Origin: Terriglobia bacterium | GTDB lineage: Bacteria; Acidobacteriota; Terriglobia; Bryobacterales; Bryobacteraceae | Direction of reading: 5' to 3' | Assembly: GCA_016650235.1 (NCBI GenBank) | Contig: JAENWC010000142.1 | Coordinates: forward strand, 1-59,878 | DNA: 59,878 nt | In this document: positions 50,144-57,771 of the stretch, one piece after another | How positions within the stretch are numbered: position 1 is the stretch's first letter | How the letters are laid out: each line of letters opens with the position of its first letter | Position numbers and translations under genes: made by a program | The notes under the pieces: model-generated | What the model saw: the letters and a program-made list of their open reading frames with translations, nothing else | Database searches by the model: none | What the model was told of the DNA's origin: nothing

Positions 50144-52240
50144 CTACTCTTCCTCCTCCACCTCGCCGGCGCGTCCCTCCTTGGCGGCGGCAATAATCTT
50201 TTCCGCCTGTTGCGAAGGAACGTAGTCGTAATGATCAAAATCCATGCGGAAGGAGGCCCTGCCCTGGGTCATGGAAGTGAGATCGTTTTGATAGGTGAGC
50301 ATCTCGGACATGGGCACCTGGGCGCGGATAATCTGCGTGGCGCCCTTCACATCCATTCCGGCCACGCGGCCGCGGCGCGAGTTGAAGTCGCCCATCAGAT
50401 CGCCGGCAAATTCCACTGGCGCATGCACCTCGACGTTCATCACCGGTTCCAGAATGGCCGGTTTGGCTTGTTCCATCGCCAGGCGAAACGCCTTGCGGCC
50501 CGCCATCTTAAACGACATTTCATTGGAATCCACGTCGTGATAGGAGCCGTCATAAAGAACCACCTGGAAATCGACGACCGGATAACCAGCCAGATAACCC
50601 CGTTCGGCGGCCTCTAAAATACCTTTCTCTATGGCCGGGATATACTGCCGCGGCACAGATCCACCGAAGATGTCATTGACAAATTGGAATTTCTCCCCGC
50701 GCGGCAGTGGCGACATCTTGATCTTGCAGTCGCCGAACTGGCCGTGGCCGCCGGTCTGTTTCTTGTGGCGGCCGTGCACATCGGCCGTGCCTCGAATCGT
50801 TTCGCGGTAAGGAATCTTAGGCGTATGCAACTCGACATCGACGTGGTAGCGTTTCTTCAATTTGGCGCAGACAATTTCGACATGCTGCTGGCCCATGCCC
50901 GCCACCAGGAACTCCTTGGTCTGGGGATCGCGGTAAAAGCGCAAAGACTGGTCTTCCTCGAGAATCTTGTGAATGGCGTGGCCCATGCGGTCCTCGTCCT
51001 GCCGCGACTTGGCGAGGATGGCGTAGGCAATGGACGGCTCCTGCAGATTCACCTGCTGGTAGGCGATTTCGGAGGACTTATCAGCTAGCGTGTCACCGGT
51101 GAGGGTCTCCTTGAGCTTGGCCACTGCTCCTATGTCGCCCGCGTGCAGGTCCGTTACCGGGACAATGGTCTTGCCCTGCAGGCATCCGATATGCGAGAGC
51201 CTTTCGTCGGTCCGGCTGCGCACATTAGTCACGTGCATGTCGTTCTTCAGCACTCCCGAAATCACCTTGAAATAGGACACGCGTCCGGCAAATACATCGG
51301 CCACCGTCTTAAACACGAATGCCGATACCGGTCCGGAGTCTCCCACATTACGCTCCACCTCTTTGCCGTTCAGGAGGCCTTTTACCGGCCTTGCCTCGAG
51401 CGGCGACGGCATATATTCGCCGATGAGGTTAAGCAACGCATCGGTGCCAATGTTGGCAAGCGCCGCCGCGCACAGCACCGGAAAGACGCGGCGCTCACGG
51501 ACGCCTTTCAGCAATCCTTTGCGCAGATCCTCCACTGGAAGGGTTCCCATTTCAAAGAACTCTTCCAACAAAGCATCATCGCCTTCGGCGGCCATCTCGA
51601 CCAACGCCTCGTGCGCCTGCTTGGCTTCTTCGGCGTACTCGGCGGGGATGTCCCCTTCCTTTCCCTTGCCGTTGCCGTTGGGGTCGTAGAGGTAGCTCTT
51701 CATGGCCACCAGATCGATGACGCCCTTGAAGTCCCGCTCAGAGCCTATCGGCAGTTGAATGGGAGTGGCCCCCCGGCCGAAGGTCTCCCGCACAGACTCC
51801 AAGGAGCGGTTGAAGTCGGCTCGCTCCCGGTCCAGTTTGTTGATGAGGATCAATCGCGGCAGCGCAAACTCTTCGGCGATGCTCCAGAATTTTTCGGTCT
51901 GTACTTCCACGCCGCTGGTGCCGTCTACCACCAGCAGCACGCCATCGGCGGCCACCATCGCCTGACGGGCATCGTTCACAAAGAGGTTGAACCCAGGCGT
52001 ATCTATCAGATTGAACTTATACTTTTTCCACTCCACGGAAAGTACGGCAGAGGTGATCGAGATCTTTCTCGCAACCTCTTCCTCGTCGAAGTCGGTGACG
52101 GTGTTGCCTTCTTCCACGCGTGTGAGCCTGGTTCCCACACCGCAGGTGAACGCTATCGCCGAAGCCAAGGTCGTCTTACCGCAGTGCAGGTGGCCTGCCA
52201 CCGCAAGATTCCGTATATCAGTGCCATCGTATATTTTCAA
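50144..52240 (-). CDS. Elongation factor G-like GTPase (divergent EF-G paralogue)
   Basis: Five-domain translational-GTPase of 698 residues, started by TTG after GGAGCGATCAAA. G1 is GHLHCGKTT (16-24), G3 is DTPGF (80-84), G4 is NKLD (134-137), and domains II-V of EF-G follow (GPVSAFVFKTVADVFAGRVS, VHGRHKKQTGGHGQFGDCKI, VEVHAPVEFAGDLMGDFNSR). Two points set it apart from true FusA: the switch-1 RGITI is replaced by KISIT, and the catalytic His after DTPG is Phe84. It therefore belongs to the EF-G-like (EF-G II) group whose role is unclear, so I give no fusA symbol. No rps/tuf genes adjoin it. Confidence 0.92.
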   Translation of the reverse strand: MKIYDGTDIRNLAVAGHLHCGKTTLASAIAFTCGVGTRLTRVEEGNTVTDFDEEEVARKISITSAVLSVEWKKYKFNLIDTPGFNLFVNDARQAMVAADGVLLVVDGTSGVEVQTEKFWSIAEEFALPRLILINKLDRERADFNRSLESVRETFGRGATPIQLPIGSERDFKGVIDLVAMKSYLYDPNGNGKGKEGDIPAEYAEEAKQAHEALVEMAAEGDDALLEEFFEMGTLPVEDLRKGLLKGVRERRVFPVLCAAALANIGTDALLNLIGEYMPSPLEARPVKGLLNGKEVERNVGDSGPVSAFVFKTVADVFAGRVSYFKVISGVLKNDMHVTNVRSRTDERLSHIGCLQGKTIVPVTDLHAGDIGAVAKLKETLTGDTLADKSSEIAYQQVNLQEPSIAYAILAKSRQDEDRMGHAIHKILEEDQSLRFYRDPQTKEFLVAGMGQQHVEIVCAKLKKRYHVDVELHTPKIPYRETIRGTADVHGRHKKQTGGHGQFGDCKIKMSPLPRGEKFQFVNDIFGGSVPRQYIPAIEKGILEAAERGYLAGYPVVDFQVVLYDGSYHDVDSNEMSFKMAGRKAFRLAMEQAKPAILEPVMNVEVHAPVEFAGDLMGDFNSRRGRVAGMDVKGATQIIRAQVPMSEMLTYQNDLTSMTQGRASFRMDFDHYDYVPSQQAEKIIAAAKEGRAGEVEEEE

Positions 52241-52398
52241 TTTGATCGCTCCTTTCGGGAGGCATCACCGGCAAGGCTCCCGTTTCCAAGAATAATTTAG
52301 AAATACAGGATGTTAGCGCAAGCGCCAACCGGCTGATCCGATTCCGCTCCAATCCGGTTTCCCAGCGGATTACGGCGGCTCTCACTACCGGAAACCGG

Positions 52399-53178
52399 CT
52401 AGCTCATATCCACTCTTCGTCCTTCCCGCGGATCCACTGCTGCCGGCGCGCCCGAAGCGGCGTCAAAATCCACCGGTGGGTTGTAGTGCAGGATGCGCTG
52501 GCAGTTCTCGCAATACATCACACTTTCGCCTTTCCTCAATTCCTGATACATCTGGGGCCGCAGTTCCAATTGGCACGCCGAACACCGACCTTTGGTGGCA
52601 TCGGAGACGGCCACTCCGGCCCGCTTCCGCATCAGTTTTTCATACTGAGCCAGCAGCGGATTGGCTACAGTTGCGGCAAGTTCGGCGCGCTCGGCCAGCA
52701 GTTTTTTCAGTTGTTCCAGATCGATGGCGGTGCGCTGGCGCGCCTCCGTCTTCTGGCGTTCCACTTCGGCCTTCTCTGTCGTGAGGGCCTCCTCGGCCGC
52801 CTTCACGTTATTGTCCAGGGATTCGGAAGCCAGCATCAGTTCCAGCGTACGGTCTTCACTTTTAGCGATGGACTTATCACAGAACTCGATCTCGTGCTGA
52901 AATGCGCGGTACTGCTCATTGGTTTTGGCCGAGAGCATCTGGTCGCGCAGTTTGGAGATCTTCTGCTGGTGCGTCTGGACGTCGAGGTCCAACTGCCGCC
53001 GCTCCTTCTGGCTCGCAGCCAATACGGCTCGGTCGGCTTCTAATTTCCGCTGGTGCGCCTCCAGCAGTTTCTCAATGGCCGCTATCTGGACGGGTAGCGC
53101 GGCTATCTCTTTGCGCAGATCCTCCGCCCGCGTGTCGAGCCCTTGCATTCTGAGAACTTTTTCAATGTCTGCTATCAC
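52399..53178 (-). CDS. Coiled-coil C4 zinc-ribbon protein (CT398/DUF164-like)
   Basis: Cytosolic protein of 259 residues. A long coiled coil covers about residues 5-190 (QKERRQLDLDVQTHQQKISK, ALTTEKAEVERQKTEARQRT). The C-terminal zinc ribbon has its four cysteines in CSACQLELRPQ and YCENCQRILHY. This is the CT398/DUF164 layout; the function of such proteins is poorly known. It is 158 bases from the EF-G-like gene and could be co-transcribed. Confidence 0.9.
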   Translation of the reverse strand: MIADIEKVLRMQGLDTRAEDLRKEIAALPVQIAAIEKLLEAHQRKLEADRAVLAASQKERRQLDLDVQTHQQKISKLRDQMLSAKTNEQYRAFQHEIEFCDKSIAKSEDRTLELMLASESLDNNVKAAEEALTTEKAEVERQKTEARQRTAIDLEQLKKLLAERAELAATVANPLLAQYEKLMRKRAGVAVSDATKGRCSACQLELRPQMYQELRKGESVMYCENCQRILHYNPPVDFDAASGAPAAVDPREGRRVDMS

Positions 53179-53327
53179 GGCCTACGAGATTCTAACACGC
53201 GAGGGCCGCTCTTTGGCGCTGCCCGGACTTCGTAATCCCGGATACAGTCCGATTTCGGAGCGACCGGCAAGAGGGAGTCATGCTACAGCGGTCACCCGGA
53301 CAGCGACACCGGCTGAGGAGGATTCTC

Positions 53328-53547
53328 ATGGCGAAGCTGTTTGAAAAACGGCGATTATCACTGGGGATACAGGCAGCATTGGCGAAGCCGCAGCCAAGCT
53401 GTTCCTGAAAGAAGGAGCTAAAGTCATGCGAGTTGGCCGCTCCGCGGAAGAACTGGAGGCCACGCGCGACAGGCTGGCCTCTGAAAGGAGCTTGTTCCAT
53501 TGTGCCGCGCCCATGAAGATGGACGGCGGCGGCATGGATGCCATCTA
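53328..53547 (+). pseudogene. Remnant of an SDR-family dehydrogenase gene
   Basis: ATG 53328 follows a strong GAGGAGGA and encodes MAKLFEK, then the frame must shift by one base to read AIITGDTGSIGEAAAKLFLK, EGAKVMRVGRSAEELEATRD and RLAS, an unmistakable SDR nucleotide-binding fold. About 16 codons later it ends as KMDGGGMDAIY, which resembles the C-terminal DGG tail of the family. So the middle two-thirds (including the Tyr-Lys catalytic site) is missing and the start is frame-shifted. Pseudogene status is well supported; the identity of the C-terminal part is inference. Confidence 0.78.
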
Positions 53548-53599
53548 TTAAGTAGCACGCGCAAAACGGAGCTGCCGCCCGCATCGGCAACTCGCGTGT

Positions 53600-53989
53600 T
53601 TCTGAACGGTTTGGGGGCGCGGACGGCGCCCTTTGCGCTATCATTACATTCTGCAAGTACGACCCTTGCTGAATGCTGGTTACACGGGACCTTCTCGTGA
53701 CGGCCCTCGTCGCCAAAGGCATTCCGCCGGCGAACGCTGCTACGAACGATCCACCGCAGCGACCAGTTCCAGGTAAGCCGGCGATTTTCCTCAGCTTGGT
53801 GCAGTAGTAAACTACAGTTTGACGCCGCCATGCCCGGTATCCGAACGCGCCGCCTGCCAGGAGTCCATCCGGCTGCCCCAATTTCTCCTGCCCGGCGATC
53901 CATCCGATGTGCATCGGATCGCGGAGGCTCTGGCTCTCTTGCAAGTGAGCCGCACACAGCGCCCCGGGATCGAAAAGAAGAACGATTAG
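53600..53989 (+). pseudogene. Remnant of a DegT-type aminotransferase gene (C-terminal part)
   Basis: Short open blocks in shifting frames recall the last third of DegT/DnrJ enzymes. GALCAIITFCKYDPC then a stop, MLVTRDLLVTALVAKGIPPA (53673 on) and, from about 53783, FPQLGAVVNYS, CPVSERAACQESIRLPQFLL and PGDPSDVHRIAEALALLQ, ending at TAG 53987. The RLPQFLLPGDPSDVHRIAEA block is the usual C-terminal motif. At least two frame changes and a stop interrupt it, and the PLP-lysine half is absent. It ends eleven bases before the next gene and contains its Shine-Dalgarno overlap, implying a former operon. Confidence 0.7.
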
Positions 53990-53999
53990 GAGTCTCTCG

Positions 54000-54830
54000 A
54001 TGTACCCTGCTCTCAATGGAACACTGGTGGCTGGCCGGACGCCTTGGCCCGAGTTTGCGCACTTGGCCGCAAAGACCGGGTATCCGGGCACCGACGTCGC
54101 GATGAAGGCGATGGAACTGGGCATTCCATCCACGCGCGAGCTCCTCTCGTCGCTCAAATTGAAGCCCGCTATCCTCCCCTTTCCCGTCGATTTCCGCAAG
54201 GACGAGGCCGCCTTCCAGCAAGGTTTGGCCAAGCTGGATGCCGCGGCACAGTTTGCCGCCGCCATTGGCTGCCCGCGCATGGGCACATGGCTTCTCCCTT
54301 CCAGCGAAATCCCAAAGGACGAACAGAAGAAGATCTTCCGCGCCCGGTTGCGCGCCTGTGCCGACGTTCTGGCCCGCACCCATGTCCGGCTTGGAATCGA
54401 GTTCGTCAGCCCTGTTCATTTGCGGAAGCGCTTCCCCTACGAATTCATTTATCGCTGTGACGAGATGTTGGAGTTTGCAAAATCCTGTGGCAGCAATGCC
54501 GGAATTCTACTGGACTCCTGGCACTGGCACCACGCCGGAGCCACTACAAAGGATATTCTTGCCGCCGGACGCGACAACATCATTCACGTGCAACTGGCCG
54601 ACGCACCCAATCTTCCTCCCGATCGGATTATGGACAATGAGCGGCTGATGCCGGGAGAAGGAGTGATCGACTTGGCGGGGTTCCTCCAGGCGGTCAAGAA
54701 GACCGGCTACGCGGATGGGATCAGTCCGGAGGTGTTTGGACGAGGCTTGAAGGACATGGCTCCTGAAGATGGAGCGCGTCTGGGGCTGCGCACCACACAG
54801 GAAGTGATGCGGAAAGCGGGTGTTGCCTAG
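54000..54830 (+). CDS. Sugar phosphate isomerase/epimerase-type TIM-barrel protein
   Basis: AP-endonuclease-2/xylose-isomerase-like TIM barrel of 276 residues, with TTAGGAG eleven bases before the ATG. Metal ligands are suggested by LGIEFVSPVHLRK, LLDSWHWHHAGAT, IIHVQLADAPN and MPGEGVIDLAGFLQ. ISPEVFGRGLKDM supplies the last Glu. It abuts murQ: its TAG is immediately followed by the murQ GTG, so co-translation is likely. Substrate unknown; coupling to MurNAc or another sugar is inference. Confidence 0.9.
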   Translation: MYPALNGTLVAGRTPWPEFAHLAAKTGYPGTDVAMKAMELGIPSTRELLSSLKLKPAILPFPVDFRKDEAAFQQGLAKLDAAAQFAAAIGCPRMGTWLLPSSEIPKDEQKKIFRARLRACADVLARTHVRLGIEFVSPVHLRKRFPYEFIYRCDEMLEFAKSCGSNAGILLDSWHWHHAGATTKDILAAGRDNIIHVQLADAPNLPPDRIMDNERLMPGEGVIDLAGFLQAVKKTGYADGISPEVFGRGLKDMAPEDGARLGLRTTQEVMRKAGVA

Positions 54831-55781
54831 GTGGATCGGAAATCCTCTCTGGATACTCTCTTAACCGAGCAGCCGAACCCGGCCTCGGCGGGAATTGATG
54901 CGCGTTCCACTTCCGAAATTTGCGCCATCATCAACGAACAGGACCGCCGCGTGGCGGGCTCGGTTGCCGCTGTCCTCCCGTCCATCGCCAAGGCGGTGGA
55001 AATGATTGCCGCACGCCTCGGGCAGGGGGGGCGGTTGTTCTATATTGGCGCCGGCACAAGTGGCCGTCTCGGCGTGCTCGATGCCGCCGAATGCCGCCCC
55101 ACATTCAATGTGCCCTCCGATCTGGTACAAGGCATTATCGCTGGCGGCCCGCGGGCGCTGGCGCGCGCCACGGAAGACAGCGAGGATGACGCCGCCTCGG
55201 GCGCGGCGGATCTTGTTGCGCGTGGCTTCACCAGCAAAGACGTTTTGATGGGGATCGCCGCCAGCGGTAGGACGCCGTACGTGTTGGGTGCCATCGCGGA
55301 AGCCAGGCGTCTGGGCGCATACACAATCGGGCTCAGTTGTACCCCGAACTCAGAGCTGGCGCGGGCCGCCGACATGGACATCACTCCATTGCCCGGTCCG
55401 GAGATCATTACCGGGTCGACAAGGATGAAGGCGGGTACCGCCACCAAGCTGGTGCTCAACATGATCAGCACCGCGGTGATGATCCGCTTGGGCTATGTGT
55501 ACGGCAATCTCATGGTGAACGTGCAGCCCACCAACGAGAAACTCCGCCATCGCGGACTCCGCATCCTCTCGCAGGCCACCGGCGTATCCTCGGCGCAGGC
55601 CATGGACTTGCTGGAGAAAGCCGGGAGCATCCGCGCCGCCATCGTGATGAACCTGTGCGGAGTGGACCGCGCGCGCGCCGAAGAACTGCTGCGTGAGACG
55701 CAGAACCGCGTTTCAGCCGCATTGGAGAAAGGGCGGACTCTGGAGGAAGAAGGAACTCCGGAGAAAGGTTGCAATGGATAA
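54831..55781 (+). CDS. murQ: N-acetylmuramic acid 6-phosphate etherase MurQ
   Basis: Cleaves the lactyl ether of MurNAc-6-P to GlcNAc-6-P in cell-wall recycling, 316 residues, starting with [23 protein letters not shown] is the SIS-domain signature; [16 protein letters not shown] and the acidic [15 protein letters not shown] follow. [20 protein letters not shown] and [20 protein letters not shown] complete the fold. It overlaps murA by 8 bases. No MurNAc kinase (anmK) or amidase gene is in the window. Confidence 0.97.
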   Translation: MDRKSSLDTLLTEQPNPASAGIDARSTSEICAIINEQDRRVAGSVAAVLPSIAKAVEMIAARLGQGGRLFYIGAGTSGRLGVLDAAECRPTFNVPSDLVQGIIAGGPRALARATEDSEDDAASGAADLVARGFTSKDVLMGIAASGRTPYVLGAIAEARRLGAYTIGLSCTPNSELARAADMDITPLPGPEIITGSTRMKAGTATKLVLNMISTAVMIRLGYVYGNLMVNVQPTNEKLRHRGLRILSQATGVSSAQAMDLLEKAGSIRAAIVMNLCGVDRARAEELLRETQNRVSAALEKGRTLEEEGTPEKGCNG

Positions 55782-57051
55782 GTTTCTAATTGAAGGCGGG
55801 ATCCCGCTCGAGGGAGAGATGGTGACCAGCGGATCGAAAAACGCCGCGCTGCCTTTGCTCGCCGCCTGCCTGCTCACCGGCGAACCTGTGGTGTTGCACC
55901 GCATCCCACAGGTGCGAGACATTGCCACCATGAAAAAGTTGCTCGCGCACACCGGCGCGTCCATTGAGGAACTGGGCGCAGAACTGGGCGATGGTTCGGT
56001 CCGTATTTGCGCCGCAAACCTGCTCCATCCGGAAGCTCCCTATGATGTCGTGAAAACGATGCGTGCTTCCAGCCTTGTGCTGGGCCCGCTGGCCGCCCGT
56101 TCCGGAACAGCCCGCGTGTCTTTGCCCGGCGGCTGCGCCATCGGAGCCCGCCCCATCAACCTGCACGTGATGGGACTCGAACAGTTGGGTGCAGAGATCG
56201 TGCAGTCCCATGGATATATCGAAGCGCGCGCGCCTGGCCGGCTGCGCGGCGCGCACATCCGCTTTGACCGCATTACTGTCACCGGAACCGAAGACATGAT
56301 CATGGCCGCCACCCTGGCCGAGGGCGAAACGGTTCTTGACAATGCCGCCCGGGAACCGGAAGTGGCCGACCTGGCCGAGTTGCTCACAAAAATGGGCGCG
56401 CGCATTGATGGGGCCGGCACTGCCACCATCCGCATACAGGGCGTCGATCAGCTTCACGGCGCCGAGCACACCATCATCGCCGATCGCATCGAGGCAGGCA
56501 CCTTCATGATTGGGGCCGCCATCACGGCCGGCGATGTTTTAGTGAAAGATTGCGTGCCCGCGCATGTGGCCGGGTTGACCGCCAAGCTCCGTCAGGCAGG
56601 CGCCACCGTGGTCGAGGCGGGCCCAGCGGCCTTGCGCGTGCGTGGATCGCGCCGCCTGCGCGCCGTCGATGTCACCACCGAGGAGTATCCGGGGTTTGCC
56701 ACGGATCTGCAGGCGCAGTATCTGGCCTTGATGACGCAGGCCGAGGGCATCTCGTTCATCACAGAAACTATATTCGAAAATCGCTTCATGCATGTTTCCG
56801 AGTTGGCGCACATGGGCGCCAGCATTCGCATCGAAGGCAGCCAGGCCATTGTCGCCGGGCCGCGTCCTCTCAGCGGTGCGGCCGTCATTGCATCCGATCT
56901 CCGCGCCAGCGCTTCCCTCGTGCTGGCTGCCCTCGTGGCCAGCGGAGAGACGCTGGTGGATCGTGTCTATCACATCGACCGCGGCTATGAGAAAATCGAG
57001 GAGAAGCTGGCCGCGCTCGGGGCGCGGATCCGCCGCGTGAAGTCCAAATGA
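55774..57051 (+). CDS. murA: UDP-N-acetylglucosamine 1-carboxyvinyltransferase MurA
   Basis: First committed enzyme of peptidoglycan synthesis, transferring enolpyruvate from PEP to UDP-GlcNAc; 425 residues. [20 protein letters not shown] opens the inside-out barrel. The active-site loop is [20 protein letters not shown], with the fosfomycin-reactive Cys present. [19 protein letters not shown] and [16 protein letters not shown] are the PEP-side residues. It overlaps murQ and, by an ATGA, the next gene, giving one tight operon. Confidence 0.97.
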   Translation: MDKFLIEGGIPLEGEMVTSGSKNAALPLLAACLLTGEPVVLHRIPQVRDIATMKKLLAHTGASIEELGAELGDGSVRICAANLLHPEAPYDVVKTMRASSLVLGPLAARSGTARVSLPGGCAIGARPINLHVMGLEQLGAEIVQSHGYIEARAPGRLRGAHIRFDRITVTGTEDMIMAATLAEGETVLDNAAREPEVADLAELLTKMGARIDGAGTATIRIQGVDQLHGAEHTIIADRIEAGTFMIGAAITAGDVLVKDCVPAHVAGLTAKLRQAGATVVEAGPAALRVRGSRRLRAVDVTTEEYPGFATDLQAQYLALMTQAEGISFITETIFENRFMHVSELAHMGASIRIEGSQAIVAGPRPLSGAAVIASDLRASASLVLAALVASGETLVDRVYHIDRGYEKIEEKLAALGARIRRVKSK

Positions 57052-57428
57052 GCACCGCACACAAGAATCACAACGCGTCTTTTCTCGCTTTGGTGGACGA
57101 TGCCAAGACCCGCATCCGCCATATCGGCATCGAGGAGTACCAGGGTTGGCGGCAAAGCGGCGAGGCCGGCATTTTGATCGACACTCGCGAAGACAATGAA
57201 TGGCAGTCAGGCCACGCCGCCGGTGCTGTTCATTTGGGCAAAGGCATCATTGAACGCGACATCGAGTCCGCGGTGCCGGATAAGAACGCGCGCCTGGTGC
57301 TGTATTGCGGCGGTGGATACCGGTCCGCGCTCGCCGCCGACGCGTTGCGGAATATGGGCTACACGAACGCGATTTCGCTCGATGGCGGGTGGCGGGCTTG
57401 GCGCGAAGCCGGTCTTCCTATCGAATAG
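57048..57428 (+). CDS. Rhodanese-domain protein
   Basis: Single-domain sulfurtransferase-like protein of 126 residues. The active-site loop is [18 protein letters not shown], with the catalytic Cys near residue 84, and the substrate-side helix is [20 protein letters not shown]. Its ATGA start overlaps the murA stop, so the two are translated together; a link to wall synthesis is not evident. Cytosolic (no leader). Confidence 0.92.
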   Translation: MSTAHKNHNASFLALVDDAKTRIRHIGIEEYQGWRQSGEAGILIDTREDNEWQSGHAAGAVHLGKGIIERDIESAVPDKNARLVLYCGGGYRSALAADALRNMGYTNAISLDGGWRAWREAGLPIE

Positions 57429-57440
57429 GCGAGCGCGGTT

Positions 57441-57746
57441 TCACGTCGACACTGCCCTGAAGAACGAATACGCCAGAAACGACAACCCCAGGAACTCAAT
57501 TGTTCTTACCGCATTATTGAGCCGTGGCGGCAGGAACTCGAACCGGATCAGGAGTGCCGTCACAACGCCCAGATAAACGACCCATGGGTGTAGTTTTCCC
57601 GGAAAACTTTGATGGTAGATCACCAGGAACAGATAGTAGAACAGGGGCCAAATCCAATCCTGCCGGCTTTTGAACCGGGCCACCATAAGATAAACGGTGA
57701 GCCCGAACATGATCGCGGTGGTGACATTGCTGGCAGCGTATCGCAA
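57441..57746 (-). CDS. Small membrane protein of unknown function
   Basis: A 101-residue protein with three to four predicted helices (NVTTAIMFGLTVYLMV, DWIWPLFYYLFLVIYHQSF, PWVVYLGVVTALLIRFEFL, VRTIEFLGLSFLAYSFF). It starts with TTG after GGGAG six bases upstream. I recognise no family. It lies just downstream of the OMP gene on the same strand, 25 bases apart, so they may be co-transcribed. Confidence 0.65.
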   Translation of the reverse strand: MRYAASNVTTAIMFGLTVYLMVARFKSRQDWIWPLFYYLFLVIYHQSFPGKLHPWVVYLGVVTALLIRFEFLPPRLNNAVRTIEFLGLSFLAYSFFRAVST

Positions 57747-57771
57747 TTAGATCTCCCGTCCACACTGGTTG

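Noticed and set aside
50144-52240. Naming this gene fusA (standard EF-G)
   Set aside because: DTPGF in place of DTPGH and loss of the RGITI switch argue for the EF-G-like paralogue group instead.
51143-52300. Open frame opposite the EF-G-like gene
   Set aside because: Shadow with no recognisable content; the GTPase motifs are on the minus strand.
53192-54379. Two long minus-strand frames across the pseudogene region
   Set aside because: They run antisense to both the SDR/DegT remnants and the intact isomerase gene, and their text has no domain signal.
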